Below, piece by piece: positions 55,044-62,259 of a DNA stretch of 64,000 bases (positions are counted from its first letter, which is position 1; each line of letters starts with the position of its first letter). The stretch spans positions 1,619,634-1,683,633 of the forward strand of contig NZ_LT977070.1 of assembly GCF_900250075.1 (NCBI RefSeq), in the 5' to 3' direction. This DNA is from Cupriavidus taiwanensis. GTDB taxonomy: Bacteria > Pseudomonadota > Gammaproteobacteria > Burkholderiales > Burkholderiaceae. A program made the translations under genes and the position numbers. A model generated the notes under the pieces. That model did no database searches. It saw only the letters and a list, made by a program, of their open reading frames with translations, and had not been told where the DNA came from.

Positions 55044-55780
55044 ACCTGCCCAAAACTGCTGCGGCACAGCCGGCGCCGATGATCGAGGCCACCGGCATCA
55101 ACGCCTGGTATGGCTCCAGCCACGTGCTGCGCGACATCGACTTCACCGTCGGCGCGGGCGAGACGGTCGGGCTGCTGGGGCGCAACGGCATGGGCAAGAG
55201 CACGCTGTTGCGCACGCTGCTGGGGCATGTGCGCCAGCGCCAGGGCCGGATCCTGGTGGCCGGCCGCGATCTCTCGCGCGCGCAGCCGTTCGAGGTGGCG
55301 CGGCTGGGCGTGGCCTACGTGCCGGAGGGTCGCGGCATCTTCCCGAGCCTGTCGGTGCGCGAGAATCTGCTGATGGCGGCGCGCCAGGGCTGCAATGGCC
55401 GCAACGACTGGGACGAGGCGCGCGTGCTCGACCTGTTCCCGCGCCTGAAGGAACGCCTGTCCCATGGCGGCCAGCAGCTGTCCGGGGGCGAGCAGCAGAT
55501 GCTGTCGATCGGCCGCGCGCTGATGACCAATCCTGACTGCCTGGTGCTCGACGAGGCCACCGAAGGGCTGGCGCCGCGCATCGTGCGCGAAATCTGGGCC
55601 GTCATCGCCACGGTGCGGGCCACCGGTATCGCCTCGGTGGTGGTCGACCGCAATTTCCGCTCGGTGCTGGCCCACGCCGACCGTGCCGTGGTGCTGGAAA
55701 AGGGCCGGGTCGTGCTATCCGGCCCCGCCTCCGACCTGGCCGGCAAGCCCGAAGCGCTGGACCGCTACCTCGGCGTCTGA
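55040..55780 (+). CDS. Liv-type ABC transporter ATPase (LivF-like)
   Basis: A 246-residue ATPase with Walker A GRNGMGKST, the LivF Q-loop YVPEGRGIFPSLSVRENLL, signature LSGGEQQMLSIGRALM and Walker B CLVLDEATEGLAP. The switch position reads VVDRNF, with Asp-Arg where most ATPases of this class have a His (VEQN or EH type), as is common in LivF. Last gene of the benzoate-transport operon. Confidence 0.92.
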   Translation: MNLPKTAAAQPAPMIEATGINAWYGSSHVLRDIDFTVGAGETVGLLGRNGMGKSTLLRTLLGHVRQRQGRILVAGRDLSRAQPFEVARLGVAYVPEGRGIFPSLSVRENLLMAARQGCNGRNDWDEARVLDLFPRLKERLSHGGQQLSGGEQQMLSIGRALMTNPDCLVLDEATEGLAPRIVREIWAVIATVRATGIASVVVDRNFRSVLAHADRAVVLEKGRVVLSGPASDLAGKPEALDRYLGV

Positions 55781-56110
55781 CTCGAGAGAGAAAGAGAGAG
55801 CGGCGTATAAGGCACTATTGTTGCCCTGCCGCAACGGCTCTTGCGGGCGCAAGGTATCGCTGTTTTGCTCTCGCAGGGCTTGACCATCCGCCACTTCCCT
55901 CCCATCCTTCCGAAGTCACGAAAGCGGCATCCCTGTTTGCCGCAGTGGTCGATAGTCGACAGTTCCACTAGAATTGCGCGCGTTTGTGCAATGCAATAAG
56001 AACCGCACCCAGCACCGGCACCGGGCGCAGCAAGCTGTTGCGCCGGATCTGACCGGCCCGCTGCAGAGCCAACAAACCTGCCGGCGCTCCGGTCGGGCAG
56101 ACCCAACTTC
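55781..56110. other. Gene-free stretch upstream of kup
   Basis: The 330 bp hold a purine-rich GAGA run (55785-55801) just after the transporter stop and a TAGAAT (55969-55974) that could be the kup -10 box, but no good -35 partner. A small inverted repeat TCGATAGTCGA lies nearby (55949-55959). No clear terminator for the transporter operon is present. Confidence 0.3.
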
Positions 56111-58009
56111 ATGACCCAGTCCACAACCAGCCATTATTTTGTCGAGAGCCCCAGCACGCGCGCGCTGGTGCTCGGCGCGGTAGGCGTCGTCTTCGGCGAC
56201 ATCGGCACCAGCCCGCTCTACGCCCTCAAGGAATGCTTCAGCAAGGAGCACGGCATCGCCTTCAGCCCCGACGCGGTGCTGGGCGTCATCTCCATGCTGT
56301 TCTGGGCCATGATCATCGTGGTCTCGATCAAGTACGTGGTGTTCGTGATGCGGGCCGACAACGACGGCGAAGGCGGCGTGCTGGCGCTGATGGCGCTGGT
56401 GCTGCGCACCGTGGCGCCACGCTCCGGCAAGGCCAGGGTGCTGATGATGCTGGGCATCTTCGGCGCCTGCATGTTCTACGGCGACGCGGTGATCACGCCG
56501 GCGATCTCGGTGCTGTCGGCGGTGGAGGGGCTGGAGATTGCCGCGCCGCAACTGTCGCAATTCGTGATACCGATCACGCTGGTGATCCTGGCGGCGCTGT
56601 TTCTGATCCAGCGCCATGGCACCGCCGCGGTGGGCAAGCTGTTCGGGCCGGTGATGTTGGCGTGGTTCCTTGCGCTGGGCGCATTGGGCGTCTACAACCT
56701 GGTGCAGGCGCCGGAAATCCTGAAGGCGGTGAATCCCTACTACGGCATTACCTTCCTGGTGGAGCACTCGCTGCAGGCGTTCATCGTGCTCGGCTCGGTG
56801 TTCCTGGTGCTGACCGGGGCCGAGGCCTTGTATGTCGACATGGGCCACTTCGGCGCGCGCCCGATCCGCCTGGGCTGGTTTATCCTGGTGATGCCGTGCC
56901 TGATGCTGAACTACTTCGGCCAAGGCGCGATGCTGCTGAACAATCCGGCCGGCGCCGAGAACCCGTTCTTTCTGATGGTGCCGGAGCTGCTGCGGATCCC
57001 GATGGTGCTGCTCGCCACCTGCGCCACCGTGATCGCCTCGCAGGCGGTCATCTCGGGCGCGTACTCGCTGACCAGCCAGGCTATCCAGCTGGGCTTCCTG
57101 CCGCGCATGCGGGTGCGCTATACCTCGGCGGCGGAGATCGGCCAGATCTACCTGCCGGTGGTCAACTGGATGCTGCTGGCGCTGGTGTTCGGCGTGGTGA
57201 TCTCGTTCAAGAAGTCCGAGAACCTGGCGGCGGCCTATGGCATCGCGGTGACCACCACCATGGTCATTACCACCATCCTGGCGACGGTGTGCATGCGCAA
57301 CGTCTGGAAATGGAACCCGGCGCTGGTCGCGGTGCTGGGCGCGGCCTTCCTGGTGGTCGACCTGTCGTTCTTCGCGGCCAACCTGCTCAAGGTCGCCGAG
57401 GGCGGCTGGTTCCCGCTGCTGCTGGGCAGCAGTGCGTTCTTCCTGCTGATGACCTGGTACAGCGGGCGCAAGCTGCTGCGCGCGCGCAGCCTGGAAGACG
57501 GCATTCCGCTCGAGCCGTTCATCGCCGGCCTGCTGGCGCACCCGCCGCACCGGGTCGAGGGCACCGCGGTGTTCCTGACCGGCAACACCGACTCGGTGCC
57601 GGTCTCGCTGCTGCACAACCTGAAGCACAACCGCGTGCTGCATGAGCGCGTGGTGTTCCTGAACTTCATCACGCGCGACGTGCCGTACGTCGACGACGAC
57701 CAGCGCCTGAGCTGCAAGGACCTGGGCGGTGGCGTATTTATCCTCAAGTCCGAATACGGCTTCAAGGAAACGCCGGACGTGCAGAAGGTGCTGGACCTGG
57801 CCGATCGCAAGCTGGACATGCATTTCGAGCTGATGGAGACCTCGTTCTTCATTGCCCGCGAATCGGTGATCCCGTCCAAGTTGCCGGGCATGCCGATGTG
57901 GCGCGAAAGCCTGTTCGCGTGGATGCACCAGAACGGCGCCAAGCCGTCGGACTTCTTCCAGATCCCGGCCAACCGGGTCGTCGAACTGGGCACCAAGGTC
58001 GAGATCTGA
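56111..58009 (+). CDS. kup: Low-affinity potassium transport protein Kup
   Basis: A 632-residue K+/H+ symporter with 12 predicted membrane segments and a cytosolic C-terminal third (from about residue 460). Signature blocks are [17 protein letters not shown] at the N terminus, [36 protein letters not shown] and [11 protein letters not shown]. The end ([17 protein letters not shown]) is the Kup consensus. Standard length. It stands alone between the benzoate-transport operon and a terminator. Confidence 0.95.
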   Translation: MTQSTTSHYFVESPSTRALVLGAVGVVFGDIGTSPLYALKECFSKEHGIAFSPDAVLGVISMLFWAMIIVVSIKYVVFVMRADNDGEGGVLALMALVLRTVAPRSGKARVLMMLGIFGACMFYGDAVITPAISVLSAVEGLEIAAPQLSQFVIPITLVILAALFLIQRHGTAAVGKLFGPVMLAWFLALGALGVYNLVQAPEILKAVNPYYGITFLVEHSLQAFIVLGSVFLVLTGAEALYVDMGHFGARPIRLGWFILVMPCLMLNYFGQGAMLLNNPAGAENPFFLMVPELLRIPMVLLATCATVIASQAVISGAYSLTSQAIQLGFLPRMRVRYTSAAEIGQIYLPVVNWMLLALVFGVVISFKKSENLAAAYGIAVTTTMVITTILATVCMRNVWKWNPALVAVLGAAFLVVDLSFFAANLLKVAEGGWFPLLLGSSAFFLLMTWYSGRKLLRARSLEDGIPLEPFIAGLLAHPPHRVEGTAVFLTGNTDSVPVSLLHNLKHNRVLHERVVFLNFITRDVPYVDDDQRLSCKDLGGGVFILKSEYGFKETPDVQKVLDLADRKLDMHFELMETSFFIARESVIPSKLPGMPMWRESLFAWMHQNGAKPSDFFQIPANRVVELGTKVEI

Positions 58010-58043
58010 GCGCGCGCGGGCCGCGCCCGCCGCCCGCGCCGCC

Positions 58044-58084
58044 AGCCCCCGGGTCTGCGCCGCCAGGCGCCCCGGGGGCTTTTC
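58044..58084 (+). terminator. kup: Terminator downstream of kup
   Basis: A 10-bp stem, AGCCCCCGGG/CCCGGGGGCT (58044-58053 with 58071-58080), encloses a 17-nt loop and is followed by TTTCATTT. It begins 34 nt after the kup stop. Confidence 0.72.
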
Positions 58085-58454
58085 ATTTGTGGGCAATGCC
58101 CGCTGCGGGGCACAGGTCCCGGAAAACGGCCATGCGGCAGCCCGAACCGGGACCGTAGCCTCATGCGGCCAACCGGCCCGCGTCCGACAATGCGTCCCTC
58201 AGCTTGTCTCAGCCCCGCGCCTTGCGGCAGTTCCCTCATCGGCGCGGCGGCCTCCAGACTGCCCCAGAACCCCCCGGAAACCCGGAGTCCGGCGCCATGC
58301 CGCTGCCCTGATGGGATCGCAGCCGGCCGGCGCCAGGCCATGGCTTGCACGGCACGGGCGATCCCGTGCAGCCGCGCCGTTTCGCCGCCGATCGCCTGAA
58401 TGACGGAGCCGCCGCGGCTGACGCTGCCGCCGGCTACCGCAGTTGGAGATTGCA
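58085..58454. other. Gene-free stretch before the repeat-protein gene
   Basis: About 370 GC-rich bp between the kup terminator and the secreted repeat protein. I see no RNA gene, no mobile-element remnant and no convincing promoter. GGAG at 58445-58448 serves as ribosome site for the next gene. Confidence 0.3.
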
Positions 58455-58871
58455 ATGCACAGGAATCTTGCCCACACCCTCGTTGCCGCTGCCGCACTCG
58501 CCGCCGGCCTGAGCCAGCCCGCCCGCGCCGGTGCCTATGGCGAAGCGCTGGCCGCTGCCATGCCGCGCCACGCCGCCGCCCAGCGCGATGCATTTACCGA
58601 GGGCGCGCGCAGTCCGGACGCTGGGACCGTGCTGCTGCCCGTGGTGGCGCGCGGCAACCTTTCCGTGTGCCGGGTGCGCGGCTTCGACGCGAGCCAGGAC
58701 GGAATGCGCAAAGCGGATCCCTATACCGACGGCGCGCGCATGGGGCGTTTCGACGTCTTCACCGAGGGCGCGCGCGCAGCTTCTCGCGACCCCTCTCGCG
58801 ACCCTTCTCGCGACCCGTATACCGACGGCGCGCGCAGCGATGCGCGCGGCAGCGGGGAATGCCTGTCCTGA
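58455..58871 (+). CDS. Secreted protein with D-x-[FY]-T-[DE]-G-A-R repeats
   Basis: A 138-residue protein that I cannot assign to a characterised family. A Sec signal peptide covers about 1-25 (VAAAALAAGLSQPARA). The mature part carries four octamers, DAFTEGAR (45-52), DPYTDGAR (88-95), DVFTEGAR (100-107) and DPYTDGAR (120-127), plus a run of three RDPS-type units (111-120). Two cysteines remain (72 and 136). It looks exported and repetitive, with alternating acidic and Arg residues, perhaps peptide-releasing or ligand-binding. The ATG at 58455 has GGAG 6 nt upstream. A TTG 12 nt earlier is in frame. It lies 123 bp before the hydrolase-LuxR gene. Confidence 0.72.
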   Translation: MHRNLAHTLVAAAALAAGLSQPARAGAYGEALAAAMPRHAAAQRDAFTEGARSPDAGTVLLPVVARGNLSVCRVRGFDASQDGMRKADPYTDGARMGRFDVFTEGARAASRDPSRDPSRDPYTDGARSDARGSGECLS

Positions 58872-58994
58872 ACCCGCGGCGGCGCTTTTGCGCCGCCCGT
58901 CCTTTGCCTAAGCTAGGGGAGTCACGCGGCGCGCCCGCATGGCGGCCGCGGCCCGCGGCCGCCGGCAGGCAGCTCTTGCCCGCGCGGCCCCGAC

Positions 58995-60083
58995 ATGCCG
59001 ATGTTCAAGCAGCAGATCCGCCTGTGCACCAGCCGCGATGGCGTGCGGCTGGCCTATGCCGTTACCGGCAGCGGCGCGCCGCTGGTCAAGGCGGCCAACT
59101 GGATGAGCCACCTGGAGTTCGACGTCGGCAGCCCGGTGTGGAGCCACATGATCACGGCGCTGTCCGACACGCATACGCTGATCCGCTATGACGAGCGCGG
59201 CTGCGGGCTGTCCGACCGTGACATCGAGGACCTGTCCTTCGATGCCTGGCTGCGCGATCTCGAAACCATCGTCGACGCCACCGGCGTGGACCATTTCCCG
59301 CTGCTGGGTATCTCGCAGGGCGCATCGATCGCCGTGGCCTACGCGGTGGCGCATCCGCAGCGCGTCAGCCACCTGGTGCTGCACGGCGGCTACGCGCGCG
59401 GGCGCCTCAAGCGCGACCACCTGAGCCAGCGCCTGCTCGAGGAAGCCGAGTTGATGAACAAGCTGGCCGAACTCGGCTGGGGCCAGGAGAACCCCGCCTT
59501 CCGCCAGTTCTTCACCACCCAGTTCATTCCCGGCGGCACCGCCGAGCAGCATGCCTGGTTCAATGAACTGGAGCGCGTGTCGACCTCGCCGCTGAACGCC
59601 GCGCGCTTCATGCGCGTGTTCAACGAGATCGACGTGGTGGCGCTGCTGCCGCGCGTGTCGTGCCCGACGCTGGTGCTGCACGCGGTGCGCGACGCGCGCG
59701 TGCCGTTCGATGAGGGCCGCCTGATGGCCAGCGAGATTCCCGGCGCGCGCTTCGTGCCGCTGGAAAGCGGCAACCACCTGCTGCTGGAAGACGAGCCGGC
59801 GTGGCGCCGCTGGCTCGACGAGGTGCGCGGGTTCCTGCCCGCGGCGCAGCCGGCGCGCTCTCCCGCGTTCGCCGCGTTCACCGCGCTCACGCGCCGCGAG
59901 CGCGATATCGTCGAACTGATCGCGCAGGGGCGCGACAACGCGCAGATCGCTGCCCACCTCGACCTGTGCGAAAAGACCGTGCGCAACCATATCACCAGCA
60001 TCTTCGCCAAGCTGGAAGTGGAAAACCGCGGCCAGGCCATCGTGCTGGCGCGCAAGGCCGGCTTCGACCGCGCCGGCGCCTGA
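58995..60083 (+). CDS. Alpha/beta hydrolase fused to a LuxR-type DNA-binding domain
   Basis: A 362-residue fusion. Residues 1-285 are an alpha/beta hydrolase with an intact triad: Ser107 in GISQGAS, Asp233 in AVRDARVPF and His261 in SGNHLLL. Residues 298-355 are a LuxR/NarL HTH (LTRRERDIVELIAQG, then NAQIAAHLDLCEKTVRNH). The hydrolase half replaces the usual receiver or autoinducer domain, so it may sense, or hydrolyse, a small ester, lactone or hormone-like ligand. Proteins of this layout are known in proteobacteria, but ligands are mostly undefined. Candidate targets are the upstream repeat-protein gene and the downstream small heat-shock genes. Confidence 0.86.
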   Translation: MPMFKQQIRLCTSRDGVRLAYAVTGSGAPLVKAANWMSHLEFDVGSPVWSHMITALSDTHTLIRYDERGCGLSDRDIEDLSFDAWLRDLETIVDATGVDHFPLLGISQGASIAVAYAVAHPQRVSHLVLHGGYARGRLKRDHLSQRLLEEAELMNKLAELGWGQENPAFRQFFTTQFIPGGTAEQHAWFNELERVSTSPLNAARFMRVFNEIDVVALLPRVSCPTLVLHAVRDARVPFDEGRLMASEIPGARFVPLESGNHLLLEDEPAWRRWLDEVRGFLPAAQPARSPAFAAFTALTRRERDIVELIAQGRDNAQIAAHLDLCEKTVRNHITSIFAKLEVENRGQAIVLARKAGFDRAGA

Positions 60084-60110
60084 GGCGCCGGCCAGCCTGC
60101 ACCAACCCCT

Positions 60111-60139
60111 CTTGAAATCCTCCGGCCCGGACACTAATT
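60111..60139 (+). promoter_or_regulatory. Sigma32-like heat-shock promoter
   Basis: CTTGAAA (60111-60117), a 14-nt spacer and CACTAATT (60132-60139) resemble the sigma32 consensus CTTGAAA-N13/14-CCCCATNT. The -35 part is perfect and the -10 part is 5/8. It lies 117 bp before the first small heat-shock gene. Confidence 0.5.
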
Positions 60140-60255
60140 AAGGATTGCCCAGCCGCTGCAGCAACGCGCTGTGGCTTCCCCGCCAGCCGGCGCGCCGGCG
60201 GCCGGGAAACAAGGCGTCCGTGCGCCTCCCCGCTGCACAGAAGGAGGATCCAACC

Positions 60256-60696
60256 ATGAGTGACTTCATTTTCGGGACTGATCTGTTCAGTGAATTCGAC
60301 CGGATGCAACGGCAGATGGCGAGCCTGTTCGGCGGCTTTCCGTCCAGCCTGCGCTCCGGGCGTTTCGGTGCGTTCCCGCCGCTCAATATCGGCACCACCG
60401 ACGACTCCATCGAGATCGTGGTGTTTGCCCCGGGCCTGAAGGCGGAGCAGTTCGAGGTGTCGGTGGACAAGGGCCTGCTGACCATCAGCGGCGAGCGCGC
60501 CGCGACGCAGCCCGAGGGCGAGGCCGAGGCGCGGCCCTACGCGCAGGAGCGCTTTGCGGGCAGCTTCCGCCGTGTGATCGAGCTGCCGCAGGCGGCAGAC
60601 CCCGACAAGGTGCAGGCACGCTACGCCAACGGCTGCCTGTCGATCAGCGTCGGCAAGCGCGAGGCCTCGCGCCCGCGTGCCATCACCGTCAGCTAA
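60256..60696 (+). CDS. Small heat-shock protein, Hsp20 family (first copy)
   Basis: A 146-residue ATP-independent chaperone that holds unfolding proteins. The N terminus (FGTDLFSEFDRMQRQMASLFGG) is the oligomerising arm. The alpha-crystallin domain spans about 45-137 (IEIVVFAPGLKAEQFEVSV, GLLTISGER, GSFRRVIELP) with ANGCLSISVGK near the end. AAGGAGG precedes the ATG at 60256. It forms a tandem pair with the next Hsp20 gene (15-bp gap). Confidence 0.93.
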   Translation: MSDFIFGTDLFSEFDRMQRQMASLFGGFPSSLRSGRFGAFPPLNIGTTDDSIEIVVFAPGLKAEQFEVSVDKGLLTISGERAATQPEGEAEARPYAQERFAGSFRRVIELPQAADPDKVQARYANGCLSISVGKREASRPRAITVS

Positions 60697-60711
60697 TGTG
60701 AGGAGGTAGCC

Positions 60712-61134
60712 ATGACCGATTCGAATCAAGTCGTCCAGCGCGACCAGGCCAATGCGGCCGGGCAGGGCGGTGCCGTGGCGCAGCGCCGCGACGAGGCCCC
60801 GGCCATGACGCTGATCCCCGCCGTCGACATCTTCGAAACCGCCGCGGGCGTTACGCTGTGGGCGGACCTGCCGGGGGTGCCGCGCGAGAAGCTGGAGGTC
60901 AACGTGCACGACAGCAGCCTGCGCATCGAGGGCGAGGCGGTGCTGCCAATGCCGACGGGCCTGCGCGTGCAGCATGCCGAGGTACGGCAGCCGCGCTATG
61001 CGCGCACCTTCACGCTCAGCCCGGACCTTGACGCGTCCGGAATCGAGGCCAACCTGCAGGATGGCGTGCTGAAGCTGACCATCCCGCGCCGCGATGAAGC
61101 GCGGCCGCGCCGGATCGAGGTCTCGGTGGGCTAA
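60712..61134 (+). CDS. Small heat-shock protein, Hsp20 family (second copy)
   Basis: A 140-residue Hsp20 with an Asn/Gln-rich N-terminal arm (1-30) and an alpha-crystallin domain (about 35-130: VTLWADLPGVPREKLEVNV, RYARTFTLS, LQDGVLKLTIPR). It differs clearly from the first copy, so the pair may form mixed oligomers, as with IbpA/IbpB. GAGGAGG precedes the ATG. A terminator follows directly. Confidence 0.93.
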   Translation: MTDSNQVVQRDQANAAGQGGAVAQRRDEAPAMTLIPAVDIFETAAGVTLWADLPGVPREKLEVNVHDSSLRIEGEAVLPMPTGLRVQHAEVRQPRYARTFTLSPDLDASGIEANLQDGVLKLTIPRRDEARPRRIEVSVG

Positions 61135-61148
61135 GCATGCCCGGATGC

Positions 61149-61184
61149 AGAACGGCGGTGCCTGGGCACCGCCGTTCTGCTTTG
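61149..61184 (+). terminator. Terminator of the hsp20 pair
   Basis: A long near-perfect stem (61149-61162 with 61165-61178; the apex probably opens to a CTGG loop) is followed by GCTTTGC. It lies 14 nt past the second hsp20 stop. The convergent epimerase gene ends at 61201, so the hairpin may also stop that transcript. Confidence 0.7.
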
Positions 61185-61200
61185 CATGGGCCGCGAGCGC

Positions 61201-62256
61201 TCAGCCGTGGTTGACCAGCACGCGGGCATCGCTCACGTGGCTGCGGTACGCCTCGAAGATGCGCCGCAGCGACGCTTCCATGCCGATCTCGGGGCGCCAG
61301 CCCAGCTCCTCGATGGTGTTGTCGATCTTCGGCACGCGGTGCTGCACGTCCTGGTAGCCCTTGCCGTAGAACTCGCCCGACGAGGTCTCGACGATTTGGG
61401 TGAGGCGCGCCTGCTGCGCGTATTCCGGGTAGTCGGCGGCCATCTTCAGCATCATCTCGGCCAGCTCGCGCACCGAGTGGATATTGCCCGGGTTGCCGAT
61501 GTTGTAGATCTTGCCGCTGGCCACGCCGCCGGGATTCTCGATGATGCGCATCAGCGCGCTGATGCCGTCGGCGATGTCGGCGAAGGCGCGTTGCTGCGCG
61601 CCGCCGTCGACCAGCCTGATCGGTTCGCCGCGCACGATATGGCCCAGGAACTGCGTCACCACGCGCGACGAGCCTTCCTTCGATTCGAAGATCGAGTCCA
61701 GCCCCGCGCCGATCCAGTTGAAGGGGCGGAACAGCGTGTAATTGAGCCCTTGCTCCATGCCGTAGGCATGGATCACGCGGTCCATCAGCTGCTTGGAGCA
61801 GGCGTAGATCCAGCGCGGCTTGTTGATCGGGCCGTAGACCAGCGGCGAGGCGTCGGGGTCGAATTCCTCGTCGCCGCACATGCCGTAGACTTCGGAGGTC
61901 GACGGGAACACCAGGTGCTTGCGGTACTTGACCGCGGCGCGCACGATCGGCAGGTTGGCCTCGAAGTCCAGCTCGAACACGCGCAGCGGCTGGCGCACGT
62001 AGGTGGCCGGGGTGGCGATGGCGACCAGCGGCAGCACCACGTCGCACTTGCGGATGTTGTACTCGATCCACTCCTTGTTGATGGTGATGTCGCCCTCGAA
62101 GAAGTGCATGCGCGGGTGGTCGACGAGGTCGCCCAGGCGGTCCGTGTTCATGTCCATGCCGTAGACCTCCCACGGCGTTGTTTCCAGGATGCGGCGCGTC
62201 AGGTGGTGGCCGATGAAGCCGTTGACGCCGAGAATCAGTACTTTCTTGACTTGCAT
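61201..62256 (-). CDS. NAD-dependent epimerase/decarboxylase, ArnA C-terminal-like
   Basis: A 351-residue extended short-chain dehydrogenase. The NAD motif is GVNGFIGHHLTRRIL, the Ser/Thr-Tyr-Lys active site is in PSTSEVYGMCGDEEF followed by YACSKQLMDRV, and RPFNWIGAGLDS and the QDVQHRVPKIDN C-terminal block are those of the UDP-glucuronate decarboxylase half of ArnA. The formyltransferase half is missing, so it is the stand-alone form. With the adjacent ArnT-like gene (3-bp gap) it fits synthesis of 4-amino-4-deoxy-L-arabinose or a related sugar for lipid A. Other arn genes are not visible in this window. Confidence 0.87.
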   Translation of the reverse strand: MQVKKVLILGVNGFIGHHLTRRILETTPWEVYGMDMNTDRLGDLVDHPRMHFFEGDITINKEWIEYNIRKCDVVLPLVAIATPATYVRQPLRVFELDFEANLPIVRAAVKYRKHLVFPSTSEVYGMCGDEEFDPDASPLVYGPINKPRWIYACSKQLMDRVIHAYGMEQGLNYTLFRPFNWIGAGLDSIFESKEGSSRVVTQFLGHIVRGEPIRLVDGGAQQRAFADIADGISALMRIIENPGGVASGKIYNIGNPGNIHSVRELAEMMLKMAADYPEYAQQARLTQIVETSSGEFYGKGYQDVQHRVPKIDNTIEELGWRPEIGMEASLRRIFEAYRSHVSDARVLVNHG

Positions 62257-62259
62257 GCG

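Noticed and set aside
60073..60095. GGCGCC-rich inverted repeat after the hydrolase-LuxR gene as a terminator
   Set aside because: It can fold, but no T-run follows and it overlaps the stop codon, so I do not call it.
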